A DNA stretch of 64,000 nt from Alitta virens. Taxonomy: Eukaryota; Annelida; Polychaeta; Phyllodocida; Nereididae. The notes under the pieces are model-generated. The model was not told the origin of the DNA. It did no database searches and was given only the letters and a program-made list of their open reading frames with translations. Below, piece after piece: positions 53,703 to 64,000 of the stretch. Numbering within the stretch: the first letter of the stretch is position 1; every line of letters starts with the position of its first letter. The stretch spans positions 5,607,501 through 5,671,500 of the forward strand of contig OW028577.1 in NCBI GenBank assembly GCA_932294295.1, in the 5' to 3' direction. A program made the translations under genes and the position numbers.

Positions 53703-54607
53703 CAGCTGTATATCAGCTGCCTTGAATTGCTTAGGTGACTGTGTGATAAGTAATCAGGCGGCTGAGCTTTGTCACGTTTTATTGGTTGACCTTAGGCATT
53801 TTGTTTTAAAAAATCTCGACTTATCCTTCTGCTGCATGCTGTAATTTTGAAATCTGATTTTCACGAGCTCTGTCTCTTATGACAGATGAGCACTGATCTG
53901 ATTTCAATAATAATAAGTATAAGTTAGCTGAGGATCAAAGAGATCTCGTGACCATCAAAATGTTTTATAGGTTCAGGATAAATTCCCTCTTGTCATGCAT
54001 GTCCTTTCTGACCTTACTGCTGAATTCCTGGTAATCCATGTAAATACGTCTTTTGTTTGAAGCCAATCCTTATCAATTGTTTACCTATTAAGACTGTTTA
54101 CAGAGAATGCAATATGCTTTCTTGTACTTAAATTGACTTTTAAAATAACTCAAGCTAGGCAAACTGTGATGTCACCAGACAATATTTGAAGTGAATTTGG
54201 CTGCACTTCCTTGTATTCAGCAGTGATGATTTTGGACAGTTTGGTGAAGCTGATTTCAGCTGGTGAAGTGATTAAAAAATGTCTTAATCTTTGTAAAGAA
54301 TGGCAAATGATATCAGCCAGAATACATTTGGACCAATTTATAACAATGAGGTTCAAATTTAACAAAAACAGTTATAACAGAGATACCGTTTTACAGTTTG
54401 AAACAGGTTGTTTAGTTAAATAATGTTAACTGGTGAACAGAGCCTTGTGTAGCCACGGGGGTTTGAGATCTTGACCCACTGTTTTACCATCCTTGTCATG
54501 AGGAGGCCTAATTCTTTCACAAGCAGACATTATTCATAATGTAATGTACATTGGCAACAGATGGATATAATTTATTAGTGTTTTTTTTTTTCTTCTTTCT
54601 ATTCTAG

Positions 54608-54673
54608 CATATACCAAGGTGACAGACCCTTACCCCTGCCATCCATGTAATCAGCTCACCCTAGTTGCTAAAG
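54608..54673 (+). CDS. 66-nt symmetric exon, copy 2
   Basis: Same exon as 48,917-48,982, with identical splice sites (TTCTATTCTAG before, GTAAGT after) and one synonymous change. In unit 2 a 10-bp insertion (ACCGATACTC) lies about 30 bp after the donor. With both copies spliced in, the protein would carry a 22-residue repeat; alternative use of either copy is also possible because the phase is kept. Confidence 0.55.
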
Positions 54674-57431
54674 GTAAGTAGCTACATTAACCTGATCCTA
54701 TACTCACCGATACTCTATAGCCTTGAATACACAGTGAGAGAGAGCCTTCTCAGTCATTGCATCTCAACACAGAAATAACCCACAAGCAGTTAGATCCACA
54801 AAAGAAAACCAAATCTCATCATTTTCGAATTTTTTTGCAGACTGCCAATTCTATAACCTTTTTCTTTCACCAGTTTCCTTCAAAATTTGGTAATTTTTTT
54901 TAAATTGTGCATAACAGGTCAATTAAATTAGTTGTCCAAAGTAGTAGGAGGAGTGCGCTGATGTTAGATCAGAGCCCTCTGTCTACAATCTACAGCATAA
55001 AGTAGAATAGTCGCGTTACTGAAGGACAACAGCCCTTGGTAGCAAATGAAGGTTATGAACTAATGATGGATGGGTGATCTCAATAGTGAGCAGAAATCAT
55101 TTGTGAAATAAAAATCATCATAGAGTGAAACAAATATAATTTGTGTATCTGTTTACATGTAATGTGGGGAAAACACTGTGAGCACGAAGGGCGATTTAGA
55201 CTGCCTGGCTATGCGTAAGTTTACATTTGATGGAAAATGACAGTATGATTGTCAGCAAATGGAAAGGGGGCAATTTTTTCTCAAGAAGTAAGAGTTCACA
55301 AATGAAGAGTGGCAGTAAGAACCAAATGACTAAAGAGGCAACGTCAGACATAGACCGGTGGACAGACATGCTAAGACATACATAAAGAGGTAATGCAAGG
55401 CGTAAAATCTGACCTATATATATATATGGCGTGGCCTAAATGTCATTTTCAGCAGATAGAAGACCTTGAACGGTCTTGAGCAACCATTTTCTATCTACTT
55501 TTCTTTCCAGTTAAACTACAGGCAGATGTGGTTAAGTGGAGTTTTACCTGTAAACTGCCTTAATCCTCAAATACTACCTTACAGCATATGGTGCTAGTCC
55601 TATAGTTTTGAGAAACTGTCCTTTGTACCTTTTGATCCAACAGTGATCTAGTTGTCTCTTAGGTAATAGTCAAGTATTGTTGTATTTTGTTAGAAAAGGG
55701 AACAAGCCAAGGTCGTGACTGAATCGGTTTATTCATTAATCATTTTTAGGTATAATAATTACTTTAGGTAATTGCAGTATTTCCAATTATATCAGGACCG
55801 TTTACAGTGAATTTCATCCTTCAATTACTGAAATTTTACCTAAAACATTGTCATTAAATTAGTGTGATTTGAACTGTTTGTGCAAGTCATGGGGAAGTTA
55901 ACACACAAATGTGGTTATCATACGAAATTAATTTTAATGTCTGTAATCACCTCTCAAAATTCATAATTTTGACACGACTCATTCTTATTTATTATTAAGT
56001 GCAGATAATCCCAAATTTCAATTGCAATTTGATCCGTTTCTTTATTGATTTTCAAAATTCGGATTCCAATGAGCAACACGATTCCAGCCACTCATCATTG
56101 GCAATGAGATTAAGCAAACGTTCACTGGGGTATTAAGAAATGATTAAGATATTGAGCTCATTGAAGCATTAAATTTGAGCATCAGCATGGAATTTCATAA
56201 CCATAATGATTCACCTCTCGTTACTCTTCATATTGAGAAGTGAATTGAGGTGTGTTGATTATATTTACAATCCCTTTTTGACATTTTCACGCCATATTTC
56301 ATTTCATTAAAAAGACTTGTAAAAAACCACCAGCTTAAAAAAACGTATTACAATGTAATTAAGCTTTCAATATTATCAGCTTGGTCTGTGATTACATTTT
56401 CACAGCGGATAACATGTTTTAACAATGATTTACTAAAAATTTGAATCCTGGGACCTTGAAAAACAAAATGTACAAGGTATCAAGTGCATAAGCCAATATG
56501 CGTAACATCCATATTAAACAAAATATTCAACTATATAAAACTGTGTTGTTGTTTTCCATATATATAGATGATAATTCATTGATATCAATTTCACCCTGGT
56601 GTGTTATTGCATTTCCAAACAAAGTTGAAGACATTCTGTGACTGTAACGAGTAAACCCAACTGCAGCTATATGTACTAAATTAATACCTCTATTTGTTGC
56701 AAATATAAGTTTTTTTATATTACTCCTGAAAGTTTAAACAACATTTTTACTACAGTTTGGTTTTATCAATGATCAGTGCATAGCTGTCTATTTTCTGCCT
56801 TAGAGAATCACATAAATACATATTTTTATGTGATACGTTTGCAGAAAATGTGCAAGACTGATACTAAGTGAACTCAAACTAAAAAGAAAAATTCTGAATA
56901 TACCATATATACAATATTCCTGCAGTATATATTCTTTTCTAAGACTTATCAATGCATAGAATACATGAATACAAATATATTTATGACCCTCTATGCTGAG
57001 TTTCAAAGGTGTCATATTCATGCACGCTTCCATAAACTTTTTTTTGATGATGAATATACCTGCACCAATGGGACAATTCATTGTGACACTGCTACTAAAA
57101 GCTTTTACTTAGCTGTTTACTTGGCCACGAATGTCATGTAAATGATGCCGTTTATAAGCCTAGTGCGATACTAAATGTATATTCGTGTGTTGTTCGGTAT
57201 ATTTTTCATAAAACTCATGTGCCGCCCAAATGATATCCATAAGTCAGGATTCATATGCTGACGAATATGTATTGATTTACATTTATTGTTTTGCTATATT
57301 TTTAATTGGAGGAGAGTGGTGTCTTTAAAGTAGGGGAAACAATTATTGTTACCATTTCTGTCCATTCTGTGTAGCCCCCGTGCTTTGTATTAAAAACTAA
57401 AGGCCATAAAGCGAGTGTAAAGTTATTTTTA

Positions 57432-57496
57432 GTCCAATGGTAGGTACACTAGTCACTTACAAAAAGTTGAAGATTCGAATCCAACAAAGTGGATGT
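57432..57496 (+). mobile_element. tRNA-like relic, unit 2
   Basis: Duplicate of 51,731-51,795, identical over the A-box-like and B-box-like words. Confidence 0.4.
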
Positions 57497-57815
57497 TTTC
57501 TCGTTATCATCAAATGTTTCCGAGCAAAAGTGTTAAAAAAATTTTTTTTTTTAATTGCTGAAGCTTAAAATACTTAAAGTGTACATTATTGTCTGCAAGA
57601 GGCTGATGTGATGATGACATGAAAAGGCAGGACATGGAGATATTGACAAATAATCTGAGTCTCTCATTTGATAGATCGAACCACTGCTGCCATATTGTAA
57701 GCATGCCGATTGTGACATCCTTCACCCCACCACTAGGGGGCAAGGTGGCAAACAAGCTAATGACTAGATCATCGGTCAGTTTGTCGGACTAATCATTTGC
57801 CGTTGACACCCAATA

Positions 57816-58131
57816 GTGGATTTTCACGGATGGTTCTCTGTATTTCCACCAGGTGGCTAAAACAGAATACTGCAATTCTATTGGCTGAAAAAGTTCCCGC
57901 CCTTGGCTGTGATTGGCTGAAGCAGAGTGCATCCTAGCAGCAGTATTTTTAGTGCATTTTAATGTATATTTGACACTTTATCATTAGTTGAAGTTTGTTA
58001 TTTTTCTGAGAAAGTTAAATTTATGGGATCAGTTAGTTATTATCTACTGTGTCTGAAAAGCAAAAAGAGTAATAAGAGGAGAGGAAGGACTTATGTCCCG
58101 CTGAATTCAGGGCTGTTCAGTGAAAAGACTG
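57816..58131 (+). mobile_element. MITE family T, copy 5 (unit 2)
   Basis: GTGGATTTTCACGGATGG to GTGAAAAGACTG before TA at 58,132-58,133. Compared with unit 1 it has a few substitutions (CAGGTGGC here, CAGGTTGC there). Confidence 0.92.
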
Positions 58132-59079
58132 TACATTGTATATAAGCAAAACCACCCAACTTAAAAGTTGATTAGAATAAATCAAATCATCATTTAGCTA
58201 TAATGAACTGTGCCAACCGTGCAATAACAGCCCACAACCATTACAATACTGTACATAAGTTGACTTGAACCTAAACCACTTGCCCAAGACCGGTAGAGGA
58301 TTCAGGTATCTGTACCGATGTTGCAGTAAGTGCCCTACAAACATATTACAGTTTTCAGATGAGCTTAGTCACACCCACCAAGACAGGAAAATCTATATTC
58401 CGGTTAAGATTAAGTACTTAGGGCTGGCAGATTGCATTAAGCTAAGCTCTTCGTCTGAGCTCCAAACAGATGAAATATGAATGGTAATCTCTTCACATGT
58501 AATATAAGACACATAACAGAAATATTTTTGCAATAGTGTCTCCTTCAGCTTGTTAGCACTGAAACACTACATTTTACAAGCTGTAATCAATGTATTTTAT
58601 GTTGGTTTTTTTAAATCATTTTTTCTTCTTCTGCATAAATATGGACTAGTCTGCATGTATGTACCATTGATTGATCGTATTGACGATTTCTTCGTCAAAT
58701 CAATCCAGAGCGACAACATAATGCCAGTTGAATCTCGATTGCTGCATAGTGTGAATCATTGTGGAATCTTCATTTGGCTTTTTATTAATCACCGTATTTC
58801 TCTTTTATTTCTCAAGAATATTGCTACAAGTTGTCACTTTCAAGTAAGCACCCATCGACAAAAGTACTTTTTCCTAAACCCCCAATTAAGACATTTTACA
58901 TACATGTAGGCAGCAGTCTCTCCATACATTCAACATGATTGTGATTTTATCTTCATGTGTGCATGCGCTATCCCTCATAGACAAACTTCGTCAACATGAC
59001 AAGCTTGGTTTTATATTACGGTGACCTGAATGTTAGAATCATTTCTTTACTATTGTTCTGGATTTTTAATTCTCTCTAG

Positions 59080-59164
59080 TCAAAACAGTTCTACAGGAGT
59101 CAGTGCACATTGATGCAACACACTGGAGCATCAACGAGAAAGACTACTATTCTGTATACTCACG
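59080..59164 (+). CDS. Possible exon cut by the duplication breakpoint
   Basis: TTTTAATTCTCTCTAG is a good acceptor. Continuing the phase of the 66-nt exon (one base carried over plus TC) opens a frame reading KTVLQESVHIDATHWSINEK then DYYSVYSR before a TAG at 59,166. The only donors before it are weak (CACG with GTAGAA, or TTCT with GTATAC). The end is therefore uncertain, and a different frame stays open to 59,313 with a better donor at 59,271 (CAG with GTACAA). The family is not recognised. Its first 13 bases also occur at 53,379, where unit 1 ends. Confidence 0.35.
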
Positions 59165-59499
59165 GTAGAAGACCATGCCGTACCAACTTTAGTTCGCCTC
59201 ACGCAGCCATTGGCCAGTTACCCGGCCGGGCTTTTGTCATTTCACAGCCCGTTTGTCACCTGAATGGCAGGTACAATGTATGTTTGATGTGGTGGGATGG
59301 GAACTGTTTGTAGTTGAGCTTCCATGAATATTCTAAGCTTGACCAAAAATGAAAGCGCTACCAGAATCTTTGTAATGGCTGTGGATGGTAATTTTCTGGT
59401 CAGCAATTCCAGCAGCATAACGGAAACCAATGGAATCCTTCATCAGACAGCTTTTTGTAAAGGTTGCCAGAAACTCTGCTCAAGGAATGAATGACATTC

Positions 59500-59770
59500 T
59501 GTCGTCCTCTGACATAAGGCAGTAAATGACAAAAGGCAGTAAAGGTGTTTTTTTTTTCCACTACAGAGGACTTCATGCAGATCCGCATCTGTGCATCTAC
59601 TTACCTACCTTATACCATATCTTCTTTCCACGATATAGACCAATATTAAATGGACAAAAGGCAGTTTCTAACACCGAGATCATAATACAATGACAAACGG
59701 CTGTTACTATCACAAAAGGCAGTAATTTGAGCCAAATGCAACCACAAAAGGCATTATTCGTGTTCAGCCA
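59500..59770 (+). repeat. Scattered GACAAAAGGCAGTAA motif
   Basis: The word recurs about six times with changes: ATAAGGCAGTAAATGAC, GACAAAAGGCAGTAAAGG, GGACAAAAGGCAGTTTC, GACAAACGGCTGTTAC, CACAAAAGGCAGTAATTTG, CACAAAAGGCATTATTC. Spacing is irregular, so this is not a simple tandem array. It may be an internal-repeat MITE whose ends I could not find. The minus-strand 62-codon frame at 59,400-59,588 overlaps it and is unrecognised. Confidence 0.5.
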
Positions 59771-61639
59771 ATCACACTGCTTATCACATGGAAGTCAGCC
59801 AATCAAATGTTGCCTTACAAAGATCAGCCATGTTGCAACACACTTCTAGGAAGAAACTTGTTAAATACATAAATCATTGTAAAGTTTCATTCAGATATAG
59901 TCCAGTTATTTGTGTCTTTATTGTACTCTTCTTACAAACATGATATATGCATTAGTGTACTAGTTAGATCTATTCCAGAAAATCCCATCATACCCATGCA
60001 ATGATAGATTACACCAAATTACAGTCATCATGATCACCCACAGAAGTTTTAAAGGACTACTACAGGACTAATAATGACCTTTTCAAGATGAAATCTGTGT
60101 CATTCTCATTTGGAGAAACAATGACAAAAGGATGTTAAGCTCAAAAAAGACTAAAATGCTTTAGAAATGCATAAATAATTCATTATTTGAATTCTACTTG
60201 ATTTGAAAAGCTCACCCTCTTATATATAGTTAAGACATTCGTTTGTGTATGATTATGGTTTATGAAAATACAAAAACGTGTTTTTTGAAAAACTTTCCAT
60301 TTTGAATTTACTGCCTTTTACACTACTAAATGATGATCCTTCGTGGGAATCAGTACACATAAGAAGTTCTTGTGGTGACCAAAGAACGTTAAGGTCTTGA
60401 AAACCTTTTTCTTTTCCACAAGACTGACTCTCCTTTAAAGGCATTACATAATGGTACACTGAATAATTCATAATGCACATATGACATCCGACATATTCTT
60501 CACTGCTGCAGTAGAATCTGTACATGCAATCCATCTACACATATGCTCTATCTTTATTTATGTAAAGATGATAACAGGGATAATATTTGTGGTTTTGGTA
60601 ACCTGCAAAATTGATCCTGCAGAAATAAATGAAAGGTTGTGTTGGTTCACCCACTTTGGTGCTTAAAGCTCTGAAGTCTTGAAGAGTTGGTTTTAGACTG
60701 ATTTTATTCACATAGAAATCAATACATGCCAGGGAAATGTGTCATTGAAAGTTCATTGTTATTAGCAGTTCTTTGTTAAATGTGTGAACCACCACGAGGT
60801 CATAATAAAATACAACATACAGGCAGTCTTAATGTGTGTATATGTGCCTGAATATAGGTTTGCTCAACTTGTATATTGAGTTAGTGAGTCAGAATGGCAT
60901 CGGTTTGGAAGGACATAAACATTCTCTTGGATCTTCGTCAAAGACCTACACATCCTTTGGGTAATAGTCTTTGTATCCTTGGCAATTTCTGTTACTTAGT
61001 CCCCTATTCCAGAGCGTCCCCACAGATGAGGGGGGATGCAAAATGCCGTGTGGTGGCCAATGTACTTTCATTCATGGATGTACAATACAGACAAACCACT
61101 TAATAATATAACAACCCGTTATAGCATTTTGGACTCAGAAAGTAAAAGCAGACCTGGTATAATAAAGAATATTAAATCCTGCTTGGATAATGACTCTGTG
61201 ATAATATATAGAATTTTACAGAATTATATTGACCGCAGAGCATCAAAAAATTACATGTGTCATAAAAAAATAAAATGCAAGGATAACAAAAAACTATTTA
61301 CATATATATAATGATAAAGTAAAATAAAAGAACAATCTACATGAACATAATTTAGTTACATATTAAAAACATCTATATGATAAGTATGTACAACTATAAG
61401 CATATGAATAAAACAAGGCACCATCAGGGCAATTACCAGGAATCAATGCACCATAGAAGATTAATACTGATTATATAATATGTATGTTGAACCTTTACTA
61501 ACGGTCACTGAGTACAAATGCCAACCACCACAACTTAGTAAGACTAATGAAATATTTTATTTTCTCACATGCCCTTCACTTTATACCCCAACAATTTTCT
61601 AAGTTATATTATATCTGTAAATAAAAATGGTCTTCATTA
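59771..61639. other. Unassigned 1.9-kb stretch
   Basis: No firm gene or repeat. Frames of 93 (minus, 60,253), 69 (plus, 60,894) and 91 codons (plus, 61,036) show no domains or splice context. AT-rich after 61,200. Confidence 0.3.
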
Positions 61640-61875
61640 AGTGCAGTGTAAACCAACTTCCAGACCACCTCATCATTAAAGGGGTCCATAGTTGTTTTAC
61701 CTCGCTATTAAAAAAATCATTGCTATCAAAACCACCTTGCCGTTAAAACCACGTCTTGACTTAATTCTCAAATCTGCCATTCTAGTTTACCTCCCTGTGT
61801 TAAGAAGACCACTTCGCCATTGAGACCAGTAAACCTCGCACGTTGTTTGTCTTAATGGCGAGGTTCCATTGTAAA
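61640..61875. mobile_element. Possible pogo-like MITE
   Basis: The right end TTAATGGCGAGGTTCCATTG reads inverted as CAATGGAACCTCGCCATTAA. The left end CAGTGTAAACCAACTTCCAG is a weak partner. The interior repeats TTTACCTCGCTATTAAAAAA, CACCTTGCCGTTAAAACCAC and TTCGCCATTGAGACCAGTAA, iterating the terminal theme. Related words are at 45,515 and 63,615-63,850. The superfamily is suggested by resemblance to pogo/Tigger ends, not shown. Confidence 0.45.
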
Positions 61876-62796
61876 AGAATTCACATTTCAATGATCATAT
61901 AGTGGTTTTATCCAACTAGAAGTTGATCTATGTGAGAGGTCTCCATCTTATCACACAACTTCCACCCAACAGTAGTGCCATGTACTAACAAGAATATTCT
62001 TTAAAAAAAAAAGAATAGATACCTGGCGTTGTGTGTAGAATGCTAGCAGCACTAGGCCTACAATGTAAACACTTTAATACAGTATGATGGCTACTGCCTC
62101 ATTGAGACCAGTGTTTGTGCCTTGTATACTCCATTCTTTACTAAGAATTTTACAAATTATTGCATAAATATAAATTCACATTTTCCTGAACAATTCAGTC
62201 TTTATTTCCCAGGTATAAAAATAAACAGGAGAACCCAGGAGGTTAGGGGAATCATTCCTTTTAGCCATACAGGTTAATAAAGTTAGGGGCAATCAATGTA
62301 CAATGCATTGCACCACAATTCTAATTAGGGCAATCATTCACAGGTGACGGGGTGTCAACACTCAACATGTAGTTCCGTCAGGGACAGGTGAATTATAGCA
62401 GCAACTCAGGAAATTACTGGCTTCTTCCTTCATTCAAATTACTGACAATTTCCTATTGACAAATTAATGCACCGTACCTGTATATTGAGTAAAAGTAATT
62501 AATCATGTGAGAATGTTGATTATTTTTCTTTAGAATAAAACGATTTTTTTTGATGAAGTAATGTCCTTCTTACTTTCTTAAATTTGCAAAAAGGTTATGA
62601 AAAATAATTATCAAGAATATTTAAAGAATAATATGATATATTGTATAAATAGGCATAATATATCTCAATTTCAAAATGCAAACATTTCACTCACTTTTTT
62701 CAAAGCTTTCATCACTCTTGCAGCAAGAAATTTCCAGGTTGAGGGAAAATTTATAAAAAAAAAAGTAAATAGTTCTAGGATACTATTTCGTTCTAT

Positions 62797-62975
62797 TGAG
62801 ATATTATCTCGTTTTTAACGAGAAACTATCTCGTTCAAACGAAATAATATCTCGTTCTAACAAATGACATCTCGTTCTAACGAAATAACATCTTGTTCTA
62901 ACCAGAACGAAAAAATATCTTGTTCCAATGATAAAGTATCTTTTCCTAACGAAAAACTAACTTGTTCTCGTTTGG
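62797..62975 (+). repeat. Array of ATCTCGTT and AACGAAAT words
   Basis: About eight units of roughly 20 bp alternate ATCTCGTTCTAACGAAATAA-like sequence. ACGAGAT and ATCTCGTT are inverses, so the array can fold on itself. Units decay toward 62,975 (TTCCAATGATAAAG, TCGTTTGGAC). The 65-codon frame across it is a by-product. It is flanked left by an A run at 62,755-62,764. Confidence 0.85.
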
Positions 62976-63369
62976 ACAAAAAAAGTCCACGTCCCCTCCC
63001 AGCCACCTTAAATTACCGCTTAATTACACAATATTTAATAAATGTCTTGTCATCAACCTAAATTAAATCTTGGCTTTTTCTGCTTCCAATTATTGCTAAA
63101 TTAAAGTTCACACGTTTTTTAACCATCAAAACTTTGTATAATCATTCTCTCACTTAAGGCATGTGGCTGCAATGACATAATATTGATTACCCATATTTGT
63201 AATTACAAGGCTTGTAATTATTACATCAGACAGTGTTTAGGGTTTGTAATTACGTGTCATTACGACTCCTTCTGACTGTATTATAAACAAGCAAAATATC
63301 AGGCAATTATGAGGCAAATAAGCTATTATGAGCACCTTTATATAAAGTTGAGCTATTATCCAACATCTT

Positions 63370-63541
63370 GAAGGATTCATATATGCCATTGAATGATTCA
63401 CATGTCATTTGAAGGATTTATATTTCATTTGGAGAATTTATTTATATTATGTCAAACGAATGATTTATATGTCATTTGAAGGATTTATATTTCATTTGGA
63501 GGATTCATATGTCATTTGAATGATTCATATGTCATTTGGCA
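63370..63541 (+). repeat. About 21-bp minisatellite, TCATTTGAAGGATTTATAT unit
   Basis: Seven to eight imperfect units alternate TCATATGTCATTTGAA and TTTATATTTCATTTGGA types. Neighbouring units differ by a few bases and one unit is lengthened near 63,440. Non-coding. Confidence 0.9.
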
Positions 63542-63614
63542 GTTATGCAAACCTTATTGTGACATACAGCTCCTGACTGATATGAATAACAAGTCAATTG
63601 ATCACAGGACCCTG

Positions 63615-63850
63615 GTAACCCACATAAAATTACCTCGCTCTTAAAAACACCCTGTAATTGTATTCTAGCTATGATATTTACCTCGCTGGTAAGACCATCT
63701 CACTATTAAGGCCAGCAAATTTAGCACAAAGGGTCATCTTCATGGCAAGGCCGCTTTGGTTCCCAAAAAACTGAGAACATTTTTGGACCCAAATGCATTT
63801 CATATTACCTCTCTATTAAAACTGTCTCCCTACTAAGGCTAGTAAATGAG
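63615..63850. repeat. Relics of ACCTCGCTATTAAG-type repeats
   Basis: ATTACCTCGCTCTTAAAAAC, TTTACCTCGCTGGTAAGACC, CATCTCACTATTAAGGCCAG and ATTACCTCTCTATTAAAACT repeat the theme seen inside 61,640-61,875. Probably a decayed member of the same family. Ends not defined. Confidence 0.45.
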
Positions 63851-63956
63851 CTCCAATGGTGGTGTTATCGATAAACTGATGACACAAGTCACAAGACTGA
63901 TTAAACCGACAGGCAACTGTTAAATTAAGGTAGTACGTGACAGTGACCACAAAGAG

Positions 63957-64000
63957 GGTGGGGGCCTAGCTCAGAGGTAGTGCTCTGGGCTTCCAACCGC
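63957..64000 (+). mobile_element. SINE-1 head, cut by window end
   Basis: GTGGGGGCCTAGCTCAGAGG and TGCTCTGGGCTTCCAACCGC match the tRNA-like head of full copies. The rest lies beyond the window. Confidence 0.93.

Larger units (their letters stand above)
53387..59087 (+). repeat. 5.7-kb tandem duplication, unit 2
   Basis: 5,701-bp second copy of 47,694-53,386, ending where GTTCTACAGG begins unique sequence (GTTCT at 59,088-59,092). Same contents as unit 1, in the same order. The level of difference is in the range of allelic variation in many marine invertebrates, so a false assembly duplication must be considered; the microhomology junction argues for a real event. Confidence 0.97.

Noticed and set aside
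63957..64000. A functional tRNA gene
   Set aside because: The acceptor stem of full copies does not pair with the 3' side, and all copies continue into a shared non-tRNA body, so this is a SINE head.

Overview
This window is eukaryotic nuclear DNA. It is AT-rich, almost free of long open frames, and packed with interspersed repeats. It has tRNA-derived SINEs with target-site duplications, LINE 3' ends, TIR-bearing non-autonomous DNA transposons, minisatellites, and spliceosomal-type splice signals. The repeat mix fits a marine invertebrate, but I cannot name the species. There are no bacterial operons, CRISPR arrays or phage genes. Most open frames of 60-130 codons here are chance frames or shadows of repeats.

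Layout. 1-11 kb: a local 190-bp duplication, two short TIR elements, several SINEs, and the first copy (C) of an old diverged block. 11-14 kb: a LINE 3' end and a 31-bp minisatellite. 14-20.4 kb: two hairpin MITEs and block copy A, split by a 2,281-bp transposon with perfect 46-bp terminal repeats (17,839-20,119). 22-33 kb: block copy B, a 33-unit 10-bp minisatellite, a LINE fragment, and two more elements of the same TTA-flanked architecture (27,615-28,236 and 31,063-31,683). 33-47 kb: SINEs, a roughly 310-bp TA-flanked MITE family, a fold-back element, a 935-bp mariner-like element, two tiny MITEs and a degraded LINE reverse transcriptase. 47.7-59.1 kb: a recent head-to-tail duplication of 5.7 kb with 5-bp microhomology at its junctions. 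59-64 kb: mostly unassigned DNA with short-motif arrays, ending in a SINE cut by the window edge.

Host coding content is slight. The best candidate is a 66-nt exon with strong splice sites, present once in each 5.7-kb copy and differing by one synonymous base. A possible downstream exon at 59,080 was cut by the duplication breakpoint. The window therefore probably lies in introns or intergenic DNA of a plus-strand gene that I could not identify.

The most unusual material is the set of three TTA-flanked elements. They share terminal design, insertion site and an interior built from repeated short GC-rich words, yet their word sets differ. Two of them are almost the same length (622 and 621 bp). 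All percentages and alignments here are by eye.
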